Assembly: GCA_012839865.1 (NCBI GenBank)
Contig: DUMO01000044.1
Coordinates: forward strand, 1-38,438
Source: Clostridiaceae bacterium
GTDB lineage: Bacteria > Bacillota > Clostridia > CAYPLH01 > DUMO01
Direction of reading: 5' to 3'
DNA: 38,438 bases
How positions within the stretch are numbered: the stretch's first letter is position 1; every line of letters starts with the position of its first letter. The notes beneath the pieces are model-generated. The model made no database searches. It saw only the letters and a list, made by a program, of their open reading frames with translations, and was not told the DNA's origin. Positions 25,541 to 33,514 of the stretch are shown piece after piece. Made by a program: the position numbers and the translations under genes.

Positions 25541-26668
25541 ATGCCGCCCCTCAGTTTGTTGATTAAACCTGCTTCCAGTCTATGCAATTTAAGATGCAGG
25601 TATTGCTTTTACCACTCAATTGCAGAAAAAAGAATGACAGAGTCTTACGGAATCATGAGTTATAATACATTGGAAAAGATGGTTGAGAAAGCTCTTGCTT
25701 TTGCAGACAGCAATTGCATTCTGGCCTTTCAGGGTGGAGAACCCACTCTTGCAGGACTTGACTTTTATAAAAAATTAATTGAATTTGAAAATAAATACAA
25801 TGTGAAGAATTTGCCGGTTAACAATTCAATACAAACGAATGGGGTAATGATAGACGAAGACTGGGCTGAATTTCTGGCAGAAAATAATTTTCTGGTAGGA
25901 TTATCCCTTGACGGGCCTCCGGATATACACGACGCCGGCAGGGTTGACCATATGGAAAAGGGCACCTTCAATAAAGTGATGAATACTGTCAAACTTTTTA
26001 GCAAATACAAGGTTGAATATAATATACTGTGTGTAGTTAATTCTTATGTAGCCCGCCATGTGAAAAAGATATACAATTTTTTCAAGAAAAATGATTTCAG
26101 GTTTCTGCAGTTTATCCCATGTCTTGATCCTCTTGGCGAAGAGCCGGGGCGGTATGAATATTCACTGTCCACGGAAAGATTTGCTTACTTTCTGAAAAAC
26201 CTTTTTGACGAATGGTATAAGGATTTCATGGGGGATAATTACTTTAGCATACGGTATTTTGACAACCTGGTGGGAATGATTATGGGCTATCTTCCTGAAG
26301 TCTGTGGAATGATGGGAATATGCAACTGCCAGTTTGTCATTGAAGCGGATGGCGGAGTTTATCCATGTGATTTTTATGTGTTGGATGAATGGTACATGGG
26401 AAATATTGTGGACTCAGGTTTTGAGGAACTGCGATTTTCGGAAAATGCAAGAAAGTTTGTGGAGGTTTCAAAACACCAAAGCCCGGAGTGCAAAAGCTGC
26501 CGTTGGTTTACCATTTGCCGCGGGGGATGCAGAAGGAGCAGGGAGCCTTTTATGGATGGGAAACCGGTGTTGAATTATTATTGCCAGGCTTATAAAGAGT
26601 TTTTTGAGTATTCCATGGAAAGACTCGAAAATGCTGCAAGAAAGGCAGCAGCCATGAGGAGAGCTTAA
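25541..26668 (+). CDS. Anaerobic sulfatase-maturating-type radical SAM/SPASM enzyme
   Basis: This 375-aa enzyme closely follows the anaerobic sulfatase maturase family (anSME), which converts an active-site Cys or Ser of sulfatases to formylglycine with S-adenosylmethionine. The N-terminus MPPLSLLIKPASSLCNLRC carries the radical SAM cluster cysteines C15, C19 and C22 (CxxxCxxC). GGEPT and SLDGPPDIHD follow in the barrel. The SPASM region has CGMMGICNC, YPCDFYVLDEW (the Asp proposed as catalytic base), CKSCRWFTICRGGC and YYCQAY. ATG 25541 has GGAAGAG 5 bases upstream. An upstream in-frame ATG lacks a site. No sulfatase is in the window, so the substrate is elsewhere or is a different peptide. 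Confidence 0.9.
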   Translation: MPPLSLLIKPASSLCNLRCRYCFYHSIAEKRMTESYGIMSYNTLEKMVEKALAFADSNCILAFQGGEPTLAGLDFYKKLIEFENKYNVKNLPVNNSIQTNGVMIDEDWAEFLAENNFLVGLSLDGPPDIHDAGRVDHMEKGTFNKVMNTVKLFSKYKVEYNILCVVNSYVARHVKKIYNFFKKNDFRFLQFIPCLDPLGEEPGRYEYSLSTERFAYFLKNLFDEWYKDFMGDNYFSIRYFDNLVGMIMGYLPEVCGMMGICNCQFVIEADGGVYPCDFYVLDEWYMGNIVDSGFEELRFSENARKFVEVSKHQSPECKSCRWFTICRGGCRRSREPFMDGKPVLNYYCQAYKEFFEYSMERLENAARKAAAMRRA

Positions 26669-26678
26669 TACCTTATTG

Positions 26679-26711
26679 AAGCCGGTTGTTAATTGCAAGG
26701 CCGGCTTTTTT
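26679..26711 (+). terminator. Intrinsic terminator of the radical SAM gene
   Basis: AAGCCGG (26679-26685) pairs with CCGGCTT (26701-26707) around a 15-base loop, followed by a T-run, 11 bases after the stop. Confidence 0.85.
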
Positions 26712-26713
26712 CG

Positions 26714-26744
26714 CATAAAAAAGCCGCAGTATGCAATCTGCGGC
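26714..26744 (-). terminator. Intrinsic terminator of the minus-strand oxidoreductase remnant
   Basis: On the minus strand GCCGCAG pairs with CTGCGGC (26723-26744) and is followed by a TTTTTT run. It lies about 165 bases after the oxidoreductase stop, back to back with the plus-strand terminator. Confidence 0.8.
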
Positions 26745-26908
26745 AACAACTGTCTCATTGCCATAACTTTAATACAATTTAGCGATGTCTCGTGTATGAA
26801 TGCGGGTGCATTTTCAGTTCAAAGGCGCATCTTCAAAGTTCTATAAGCGATTATAGATTTTTTCTATATATGTTTGTACAACAGATCCGAATCAGTACTA
26901 TGCCTTAA

Positions 26909-27449
26909 TTAATCTTTTTGTGTTTTCTTTGCCGGAGGGGATGTCACTTTAATTCTATCAACATCAACCAAATTTACAGATATACCTTCTATAGCAGCAA
27001 TAGCTGCTGCGGCACCGGCAGCCTGACCAGTTAAGGCACAGCATGGAATTACACGAGCTACTTCCCAACCATCTCCCAATGGCGCAGAGATAATGCGGCC
27101 GGCTGCCAACAGATTATCAAACCTTTCGTTATATAATGCAGAATATGGAATCTGATAGTGTTTTCCTACACTGCGAAAATCACTGACCCATCCAATAGCA
27201 TCGGAATATTCCTTCCTGTCAATAGCAGTAAAATCATTTTTCCCTTTAATTCTTCTTATAGTGCGCAACTGCGGCATTGTGGGCAGCATCATAATATCAC
27301 GGGTGCTTTTCAACCAATAGGGTCCTGGCACCATTTCTTGCAGCGCTGACAGCTGCAGAAACACCTGCAATGCCGCCTCCTATCACAACAACATCGTAGC
27401 TGTCCTGCAATATGGTTACCCGAGAATCAATTATATCCATTGTATTCAT
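26909..27449 (-). pseudogene. FAD-dependent oxidoreductase, internally deleted and out of frame
   Basis: The N-terminal part reads from ATG 27449 as MNTMDIIDS, then [16 protein letters not shown] and a TLLVEK strand, the FAD/NAD dinucleotide-binding fold. It hits TGA at 27297-27299 after 50 codons. In another frame the C-terminal part continues from about 27310: [20 protein letters not shown], later NLLAAGRIIS and GQAAGAAAAIA, which close the FAD site in family members (FAD-dependent oxidoreductases, usually over 400 aa). So a few hundred codons have been lost and the ends rejoined out of frame. Expression of the C-terminal frame alone (up to 153 codons) would lack the nucleotide fold. The remnant still has its terminator. 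It must be decayed. Confidence 0.85.
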
Positions 27450-27497
27450 CTTTGGCACTTCTCTAAACCAAGCATTTTAGCTATTTTAAGGCAATAC

Positions 27498-27531
27498 AAA
27501 AAGACCCAAACATTGTATCAATACTTGGGTC
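27498..27531 (-). terminator. Intrinsic terminator after tRNA-Val
   Basis: On the minus strand GACCCAA (27525-27531 plus) pairs with TTGGGTC (27503-27509 plus), followed by TTTTTG, 9 bases after the tRNA 3' end. Confidence 0.85.
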
Positions 27532-27539
27532 CCATTTTA

Positions 27540-27615
27540 TGGTGGGCGTTACAGGACTCGAACCTGTGACTTTCACCACGTCAAGATGACACTCTACCAA
27601 CTGAGTTAAACGCCC
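27540..27615 (-). tRNA. tRNA-Val (anticodon GAC)
   Basis: The minus strand gives a 76-base cloverleaf. The acceptor stem GGGCGTT pairs with AACGCCC. The D arm contains AGTTGGTA. The anticodon loop is TTGACGT with GAC at positions 34-36. The T arm is ACAGG-TTCGAGT-CCTGT. CCA is encoded. GAC reads GUC and GUU valine codons. A terminator follows immediately, so it is transcribed alone or as the last gene of a unit. Confidence 0.96.
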
Positions 27616-27929
27616 TTGCAATTAATAATTATACATAAACCGTCTCCTTTGGTCAATATGTAAAATTTCCTGTTTGTGTTTTTGCTGTTACGATTTCCAT
27701 ATATAAAAACATATAAAATAAATATATTGAAGCTCATTGTTCATATTACCGCAATTTCAGGTCTATTGATATAAACAGGAAAGTGCTTTAAATATAAATA
27801 AATTTCCGCTTCTATATATCATTGTTTTAGAATATCATTTATTGTTTAAACTAAATGCTGTGAATGAAAAATGATTTAATTCATCAGCAATTATAAAATG
27901 TCATACAAATGAGAAAGGAAGTATGCATT
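27616..27929. other. AT-rich intergenic region, no gene seen
   Basis: This is the region between the divergent tRNA and TMEM165-like gene. It was examined for a manganese (yybP-ykoY) riboswitch, since that RNA controls related transporters, but the conserved core was not found. The tRNA promoter must lie here on the minus strand; no confident box pair was assigned. Confidence 0.4.
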
Positions 27930-28616
27930 TTGGAAAGTGTAGCACCTTTTTTTATATCAGCCGGGGTTATCACCCTTGCTGAAATGGCAGACAAGACGCA
28001 AATTTTGTCAATGTGTTTTACAGCCAGGTACAGCCCGAGGAAAGTTATGCTGGGGGTTTTTTTGGGGACCGTGTTAAATCAGGGCCTGGCAGTGGCTGCA
28101 GGATACTTTTTAAAGGAAATTCTGTCCACTTATATTGATATTGTAAAGATAATTGCGTCACTGTCCTTTATAGGGTTTGGAATCTGGACATTGCAATCCG
28201 ACTCGGAAAAAGAAAAATGTGATGCCAAATCCTCTTTTGGACCCGTTGCTACAGTAACCATAGCTTTTTTTCTTGCAGAAATGGGTGACAAGACCCAGCT
28301 GGCAGCCGTTTCACTTTCAGCCGGACTGCCAAATCCGGTTTTGGTTTTACTGGGCACAACTACCGGTATGCTGATAGCAAATGGGGTGGGTGTAGCCTTT
28401 GGCTCCACACTAAATAAGAAAATTCCTGATCATGTGGTGAAAATTCTTTCAGCAATGGCTTTTACAATGTTTGGCATTTTCAGTTATGTTGGAACTGCCC
28501 GGCATTTAATGGATTTTAGCAAAGTCTTGTTATCTACTGCAGTTATTTTGTTTGCAACTGTTTTAATTTTTGTTTTAATACTTAATAGAAACAATAAATC
28601 CTGGCGAAATGTTTAA
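27930..28616 (+). CDS. TMEM165/GDT1 family cation transporter (UPF0016)
   Basis: This 228-aa membrane protein has about six or seven helices and the two family signature motifs E-x-G/A-D-(K/R)-T: EMADKTQ in the first half (residues about 17-23) and EMGDKTQ in the second (about 120-126). These internal repeats form the ion path. Family members move Mn2+ or Ca2+ across the membrane in exchange for protons; bacterial members are mostly Mn2+ exporters. The start is TTG 27930 because AAGGAAG lies 8 bases upstream; the longer ATG at 27909 lacks a site. Its 3' end overlaps the convergent DUF4363 gene by 4 bases. Confidence 0.9.
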   Translation: MESVAPFFISAGVITLAEMADKTQILSMCFTARYSPRKVMLGVFLGTVLNQGLAVAAGYFLKEILSTYIDIVKIIASLSFIGFGIWTLQSDSEKEKCDAKSSFGPVATVTIAFFLAEMGDKTQLAAVSLSAGLPNPVLVLLGTTTGMLIANGVGVAFGSTLNKKIPDHVVKILSAMAFTMFGIFSYVGTARHLMDFSKVLLSTAVILFATVLIFVLILNRNNKSWRNV

Positions 28617-29002
28617 AATACATTTTTAATGTTTAATGATTCTGTTTCCGGCAAATGCCTGATTAGATGCAAAAGGGAAGCAATTTCCTCCAATGAAGCG
28701 GACCTGTCCCGCGCCTTTATCATACGGTCGGCTTTAAAGATTGCAGTGTCTATATTGTCTATTTCAAAATGGTCTGTTATTACTGACCAGCATTCTCTTA
28801 TTTTTGCCCATTTCTCCTTAAATTCCTCCAGCCTGTTTTCAGCATTTGAAAAGTCTGAATCAAATAAACAGGTTTCAATTTCTTCAATATCAGCTGCAAG
28901 CACTTTTGATGAAGTTTCGATTTTGAAATATGAATATAAACCTGTGCCCCCGATTATTAAAGCAATTACAGCCAATGAAATAAGGACTTTAGTTGTTTGC
29001 AT
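28613..29002 (-). CDS. DUF4363 family protein
   Basis: This 129-aa protein has a single N-terminal transmembrane or signal helix (residues about 4-24) followed by a helical soluble domain with two Trp-containing motifs (EEFKEKWAKIRECWSVITDH, residues about 60-79). DHFEIDNIDTAIFKA and SLEEIASLLHLIRHLPE follow, as in DUF4363. The function is unknown. ATG 29002 has GGAGGG 10 bases upstream. The start overlaps the end of the DUF421 gene by 14 bases, so the pair is translated together. The pair is often found in spore-forming clostridia, as I remember it. The last base pairs overlap the convergent TMEM165-like stop. Confidence 0.88.
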   Translation of the reverse strand: MQTTKVLISLAVIALIIGGTGLYSYFKIETSSKVLAADIEEIETCLFDSDFSNAENRLEEFKEKWAKIRECWSVITDHFEIDNIDTAIFKADRMIKARDRSASLEEIASLLHLIRHLPETESLNIKNVF

Positions 29003-29690
29003 GCCTGCTACTCCCTCCTGACATTTTTTCCTGGCAAAAAAGATTGCCTTCCGTATCAAGGCTTGCATAAAGCACATCCTTTGTGCTCCCTATACCCTTG
29101 GATTTCAGTTCATTTTGAAGCCAATCCTCAGTCAATCCGGCCTTTTCAAGGTTTTTCAATATTACCTCGCCATCAAGTATTATAGTCAGCGACATACCTT
29201 CATATTTTGTCGGGATGTTCAAATCTTCAGGGGTTACAGGCCTTTTTTGGGATTTTGGTATTATGCTGATCTGGCCTGTGGTTTCGAGTATTGCAAACTC
29301 AACATCGGCTATATTATGCATGTTTTTCATTCTTAGCTGTTCGATCAAGTCAATCAAGGTGTACATTTCCTTTCTGAGATTTTTTTCCTGTATCCTGCCA
29401 TTTTCAATCAATATAACAGGCTTCCCGTATATAAGGCCTCTGACTATATTGCTTTTTAGGCAAATTAATGACAGGGCAATTTGTGCAAACAGAAGTGTAA
29501 GAATCGGGATTATACCGTTTATAAGAGGAATACCTGTATTTTGCATGGGTATTGCCGCAAGTTCCGATATCATTATGGCGGCAACAAACTCAAAGGGCTG
29601 AAGTTCACCTGCCTGGCGTTTGCCCATAAGTCTCATTACCAGTACAACAAGTATATATAAAATTAATGTGCGTACGAAAGCAACAAGCAT
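28989..29690 (-). CDS. DUF421 family (YetF-like) membrane protein
   Basis: This 233-aa protein has three N-terminal membrane helices (residues about 3-20, 31-50, 56-78) with MRLMGKRQAGELQPFEFV between helices, the DUF421 signature. A soluble C-terminal domain follows (KPVILIENGRI; LRMKNMHNIADVEFAILE; PKSQKRP). Family members in Bacillus (YetF, YdfS, and 2Duf with a related domain) affect the spore inner membrane and heat resistance. A spore role here is an inference. ATG 29690 has GAAGGTG 6 bases upstream. It overlaps DUF4363 and lies close to a spore-protein gene on the same strand. Confidence 0.93.
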   Translation of the reverse strand: MLVAFVRTLILYILVVLVMRLMGKRQAGELQPFEFVAAIMISELAAIPMQNTGIPLINGIIPILTLLFAQIALSLICLKSNIVRGLIYGKPVILIENGRIQEKNLRKEMYTLIDLIEQLRMKNMHNIADVEFAILETTGQISIIPKSQKRPVTPEDLNIPTKYEGMSLTIILDGEVILKNLEKAGLTEDWLQNELKSKGIGSTKDVLYASLDTEGNLFCQEKMSGGSSRHANN

Positions 29691-29732
29691 CTGTTCACCT
29701 TCTTTTTGCAAAAGTAAAAATTCTTGAAAATT

Positions 29733-29765
29733 AAAACAGCAGGAAACTCAATTTCCTGCTGTTTT
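29733..29765 (-). terminator. Intrinsic terminator of the second spore-protein gene
   Basis: AAAACAGCAGGAAA (29733-29746) and its exact complement (29752-29765) form a 14-bp stem with a 5-base loop. On the minus strand a T-rich run (TTTTAATTTT) follows. It lies 15 bases after the spore-protein stop and separates it from DUF421. Confidence 0.85.
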
Positions 29766-29779
29766 ATTAATTTAACTGC

Positions 29780-29986
29780 TTATCTTGCCATGTCGCCCTT
29801 TTTTTCTACAGGATACTGATTTCCAGTGTAAGATTGAAATACTTTTCTAACGATGTTTCCGCCTATTTTTCCAGCATCTCTGGAGGAAAGGTCACCATTA
29901 TATCCCTGTTTGAGGTTAACGCCAATTTCGTTTGCAACTTCATACTTCATTTGTTCGAATGAAGTTTTGCTGTTGTTGTTTGCCAC
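29780..29986 (-). CDS. Alpha/beta-type small acid-soluble spore protein
   Basis: This 68-aa protein protects DNA in the spore. KYEVANEIGV (residues about 14-23) matches the first conserved helix and GPR cleavage region. YNGDLSSRDAGKIGGNIVRKVF (about 29-50, in two parts) is the DNA-binding signature, with conserved Gly-Gly and Arg/Lys. The start is GTG 29986, with GAGGAGGTGA just upstream. The open frame extends further but without a site. It is distinct from the protein at 273-488, so the two are family paralogs and not a duplication. A forespore sigma-G promoter is expected but was not confidently seen. Confidence 0.93.
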   Translation of the reverse strand: MANNNSKTSFEQMKYEVANEIGVNLKQGYNGDLSSRDAGKIGGNIVRKVFQSYTGNQYPVEKKGDMAR

Positions 29987-30156
29987 AATATCACCTCCTC
30001 GATATGTATTTTGCACAGATAGCATTTAAATATTAGTAGAAAGATTTGGCTGGCCTTGTTTTATAAAGAAATTGCAATAATATTATTTTCTGCGAAATCA
30101 TATAAATATATCGTGCTTAAATTTCCAAATATAAAAATACCGGGTGGGATTTTGCT

Positions 30157-31344
30157 TTGAAACTTAAACTACGGCTTTGTATTTTCATAAGCATATTTTT
30201 TTGTTTAGCATTGTTTTGCCATGTAAAGGCAAATGAATTTGAAGAAGAACCTTTTGTTGGTGCAATTTACGACCTCTCCGGCCAGGTTGCCGGCAAGGTG
30301 CCGGATATCGATGCAAAAGCGGCAATCGTTATGGACACGGTTACAGGAAGAGTGCTTTATGAAAAAAATGCATATTCAAAAGTACCGATAGCGAGTACCA
30401 CAAAAATTATGACAGCAATTGTGGCACTGGAAAACGGAGACCTGAACGATATGGTTACTGTCAGCGAAAGGGCGGCATCAATATGGGGTTCCCGTGTAAA
30501 TCTTAAAATTGGCGAGCAAATATCCCTCCATGACCTTATGTACGGGATGATGATAAAATCGGGGAATGACGCGGCAATTGCAATTGCAGAACATATTGGC
30601 GGAACCGTTGAAAATTTTCTTGATATGATGAATAAAAAGGCCAGGGAATTAGGTGCGTATGATACTCAATTCAAGTCGCCCCATGGACTTGATATGGAAG
30701 GTCATTATTCGACAGCTTATGACCTTGCCCTTATTACCAGATACGCTCTTGAAAATCCTGTTTTTTCAAAAATAGTCTCTACGGTATCCATCAATATTAA
30801 AGACAGAAATCTGTACAATACAAATGAAATGCTGACTGTTTACCAAGGGGCTGACGGCGTCAAGACCGGATATACCGGCAAAGCGGGGAGGTGCCTTGTC
30901 ACATCGGCCACAAGGGAAAACTGGAGGATTATATCGGTTGTATTAAATTGCAGCAGCAGAACCCAAAGAGCCCGGTCCAGCAAGGCTATTCTGGATTATG
31001 CATTTAACAATTATAAATTTTACACTCTTTTATCTCCTGATGAGGTTCTTTGCAAGCTCCCGGTGGAAAACGGACTCAAGACCAGGACAACAATAGTACC
31101 TGTGGAGGGTGTAATACTTCCTCTCAGAGAAGATGAAGCCGCATTAATACAAAAAAAGGTTCAGTTGCCCGGGAAGATCAAAGCTCCTGTTTATTCAAAC
31201 ATAGAAGTGGGAAATGTGTCATTTTACTTAAGCGGAGAAGTATTGGCCACTACAAAACTGAAAACCGCGGATAACGTGGGGAAGAAGCGCTTTGGCCATT
31301 TCTTCATGGATGTTATTCTCGAGTGGTGCAATTTGATGCGGTAG
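30157..31344 (+). CDS. D-alanyl-D-alanine carboxypeptidase (DacF/PBP5-type)
   Basis: This 395-aa penicillin-binding protein removes the terminal D-Ala from peptidoglycan stem peptides. The signal peptide (residues 1-25, ending VKA) is clear. The active-site motifs are complete: STTK (S80, K83), SGN (135-137) and KTG (236-238). A C-terminal domain (about 290-395) contains the beta-rich part of PBP5-like proteins. The last 20 residues include FGHFFMDVILEWCNL, a possible amphipathic membrane anchor. The start is TTG 30157, with GGGTGGG 8 bases upstream. DacF-type enzymes often act in spore cortex synthesis, which fits the neighbouring spore genes. It is divergent from the spore protein across a 170-base gap. 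Confidence 0.93.
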   Translation: MKLKLRLCIFISIFFCLALFCHVKANEFEEEPFVGAIYDLSGQVAGKVPDIDAKAAIVMDTVTGRVLYEKNAYSKVPIASTTKIMTAIVALENGDLNDMVTVSERAASIWGSRVNLKIGEQISLHDLMYGMMIKSGNDAAIAIAEHIGGTVENFLDMMNKKARELGAYDTQFKSPHGLDMEGHYSTAYDLALITRYALENPVFSKIVSTVSINIKDRNLYNTNEMLTVYQGADGVKTGYTGKAGRCLVTSATRENWRIISVVLNCSSRTQRARSSKAILDYAFNNYKFYTLLSPDEVLCKLPVENGLKTRTTIVPVEGVILPLREDEAALIQKKVQLPGKIKAPVYSNIEVGNVSFYLSGEVLATTKLKTADNVGKKRFGHFFMDVILEWCNLMR

Positions 31345-31422
31345 AATAAAAATCTCATATTACTAAATTCACAACCCGGCTTTGGTACTGGAATTGCGGC
31401 AAATTCAGGATGGCGCGGCATA

Positions 31423-31473
31423 AATGAAATATATGTATAAAGCCATTTGCTATTATTCTGCACACATTTCATT
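31423..31473. repeat. Intergenic palindromic repeat, copy D (short form)
   Basis: AATGAAATATATGTATAAAG begins the 51-bp unit and TTCTGCACACATTTCATT ends it. The halves are imperfect reverse complements. It lies about 80 bases after the dacF-type gene. This copy is the most degenerate. Confidence 0.65.
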
Positions 31474-31564
31474 CGACTGAAGTTTAAAATCTGCATACAT
31501 TTTATTTAATTGCCATATATAACAGTATCAGTGCCATATCGCATATAAAATCAGCTTCTGTGCC

Positions 31565-31593
31565 TTGATACTTTCCGGCTGCGGCTGTATAAT
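31565..31593 (+). promoter_or_regulatory. Sigma-A promoter for the B12-binding radical SAM gene
   Basis: TTGATA (31565-31570) and TATAAT (31588-31593) are 17 bases apart, 33 bases before the GTG start. The spacer is unusually GC-rich. Confidence 0.8.
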
Positions 31594-31626
31594 AACCTCA
31601 AAAGCAAAGTATTCAAGAGGTTTACT

Positions 31627-33372
31627 GTGAAGACAATAATAACGGCTTTAAACTCAAAGTTCATACATTTATCCCTGGCCCCGTGGTATCTTAAGGAAGC
31701 CTGCAGAGACATCAGTGGCGAAATAAAGGTCATGGAATTCACCATAAATGATGAAATTAACTCCATACTTTCATTGCTGATTGCTGAAAAAGCCGATATA
31801 TATGCGTTTTCATGCTACATATGGAACATTGAGTATGTAATCAAGCTTTCATCAGATATAAAAAAAGTAATGCCAAAGTCGAAAATAGTATTGGGCGGTC
31901 CGGAAGTATCATTTAATGCGGATGAAATTCTCAATGATCATGATTTCATCGATTGCGTCATTTCCGGAGAAGGGGAAAAACCCTTCAGACATTTGCTGGA
32001 AGTGATCAGCCAAAAAAAAGAGGCATGTGTAATACCCGGCTTGAGCTTCCGGGATGAAAACGCCATTCAAATCGTAAATTCATACAACGTTGAACACTCT
32101 CTTGATGATGTCCCTTTTCCTTACACTGAAGAAATGATTAACGAAGCGAAAAATAAGATTATTTACTATGAGGCATCAAGAGGTTGCCCTTTTTCATGCA
32201 GTTACTGCCTCTCATCCACCTGCTCCGGAGTCAGGTATTTAAATTTTGAGAGGGTGAAATCTGAACTCACATGGTTGCTAAAAAAAGATATAGGTCAGAT
32301 CAAATTTGTGGACAGGACTTTTAATGCCAACAAGAAAAGAGCAAAAGAAATATTCAAATTTGTAATTGAAAACTGCAGAGAAGGCATTAATTTTCACTTT
32401 GAGGCTGCAGGTGACCTTTTTGATGATGAGATGCTGGAAATACTGCAATCTGCTCCTGCCGGGCTGATTCAATTTGAAATAGGAATACAATCCACCAACC
32501 CTGAAACTTTACTGGCAGTTAACAGAAAGACGGACATTGACAGGGTATTTTCCAATATTGCAAGGTTGCTGAAGCCCGGGAATATTCATGTGCATGTGGA
32601 CCTTATAGCGGGATTGCCCTATGAGACATATGAATTGTTCAAAAAATCCTTTAATGATGTTTACAACTTATCAGCCCATAATTTGCAACTGGGTTTCCTC
32701 AAATTGCTGAAAGGTTCGGGGCTTAGAAAAGATGCCGAAAAGTATGGAATAATATACCGGGATTATCCCCCTTATGAGATCCTTTCAAATAATTTTATCA
32801 CTTTTGATGAATTGGCAAAGCTTAAAAATATTGAGGAAGTTTTGGAGCGTTATTATAACAGCGGAAGGTTTGCGGAGAGTCTTAAATATTTGACAGGAAG
32901 ACTTTATAAAACCCCCTTTGATTTCTATTATGATTTTTCCGTCTACTTAAGAGAAACTGGTCAATTGGACAGGCCTGCAACTCTACAAAGCATGTATGAT
33001 TCATTGTTTTCTTTTATAGAAAATGAATTCAGCAAAGCACATGGAGAAATATTGAAGGACCTTATGAGGTTTGACTTTCTCAGAGCATTTCCTGCGGGAA
33101 AAATGCCTGAAAAAATAAACAAAATCACCGATATGGCGTTTCATAACAAATGCTTTGATTTTTTAAGGAACGAAAAAAATATCCATACATATCTTCCTGC
33201 CTATAAAGGCTGCCCTGCAAAGCAAATATACAAAAATGTCCATTTTGAACTATTCGATTATGACATTTTTTCATTTGATTTAAAAAGAAATGTAATTTTG
33301 TTTGATTATAAAGAAAAAAACAAGGTTACAGGTCTGTATAACTACCACGTCCTGGAAGATAGCCTGTCTTGA
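31627..33372 (+). CDS. B12-binding domain radical SAM protein with DUF4080-type C-terminus
   Basis: This 581-aa protein has an N-terminal cobalamin-binding-type domain (residues about 1-135). It includes ADIYAFSCYIWNIEYV, SKIVLGGPEVSF and ISGEGEKPF. The radical SAM domain follows, with CxxxCxxC at C187, C191 and C194 (RGCPFSCSYC), then GAGDLF-like EAAGDLFDDEML and IEIGIQSTNPETL. The C-terminal 200 residues (RDYPPYEILSNNFITFDEL and later) match DUF4080. The family is widespread in anaerobes, and its substrate is not established. The canonical cobalamin DxHxxG motif is not obvious, so B12 binding is inferred from the fold. GTG 31627 has an AAGAGG site. Confidence 0.92.
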   Translation: MKTIITALNSKFIHLSLAPWYLKEACRDISGEIKVMEFTINDEINSILSLLIAEKADIYAFSCYIWNIEYVIKLSSDIKKVMPKSKIVLGGPEVSFNADEILNDHDFIDCVISGEGEKPFRHLLEVISQKKEACVIPGLSFRDENAIQIVNSYNVEHSLDDVPFPYTEEMINEAKNKIIYYEASRGCPFSCSYCLSSTCSGVRYLNFERVKSELTWLLKKDIGQIKFVDRTFNANKKRAKEIFKFVIENCREGINFHFEAAGDLFDDEMLEILQSAPAGLIQFEIGIQSTNPETLLAVNRKTDIDRVFSNIARLLKPGNIHVHVDLIAGLPYETYELFKKSFNDVYNLSAHNLQLGFLKLLKGSGLRKDAEKYGIIYRDYPPYEILSNNFITFDELAKLKNIEEVLERYYNSGRFAESLKYLTGRLYKTPFDFYYDFSVYLRETGQLDRPATLQSMYDSLFSFIENEFSKAHGEILKDLMRFDFLRAFPAGKMPEKINKITDMAFHNKCFDFLRNEKNIHTYLPAYKGCPAKQIYKNVHFELFDYDIFSFDLKRNVILFDYKEKNKVTGLYNYHVLEDSLS

Positions 33373-33514
33373 TTTATTGCTGCTTCTGCCGGAACAGTAA
33401 CAAAAAATTCTAAAAAATCTGATAAAATAATGGAAAATCTCTTTAAATTTTACCAATTGTGATATAAAATAAATACCACATACTATAAATGGTTATAAAG
33501 TGGGGGCGTGTTTG

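Noticed and set aside
27616-27929. Manganese (yybP-ykoY) riboswitch upstream of the TMEM165-like gene
   Set aside because: The conserved core was not found in the AT-rich leader.
28629-29021. 130-codon plus-strand frame antisense to DUF4363
   Set aside because: It mirrors the DUF4363 coding sequence and has no ribosome binding site or motif.
7987-31473. CRISPR array
   Set aside because: The repeats are few, far apart and palindromic, of variable length, with no spacers and no cas genes.
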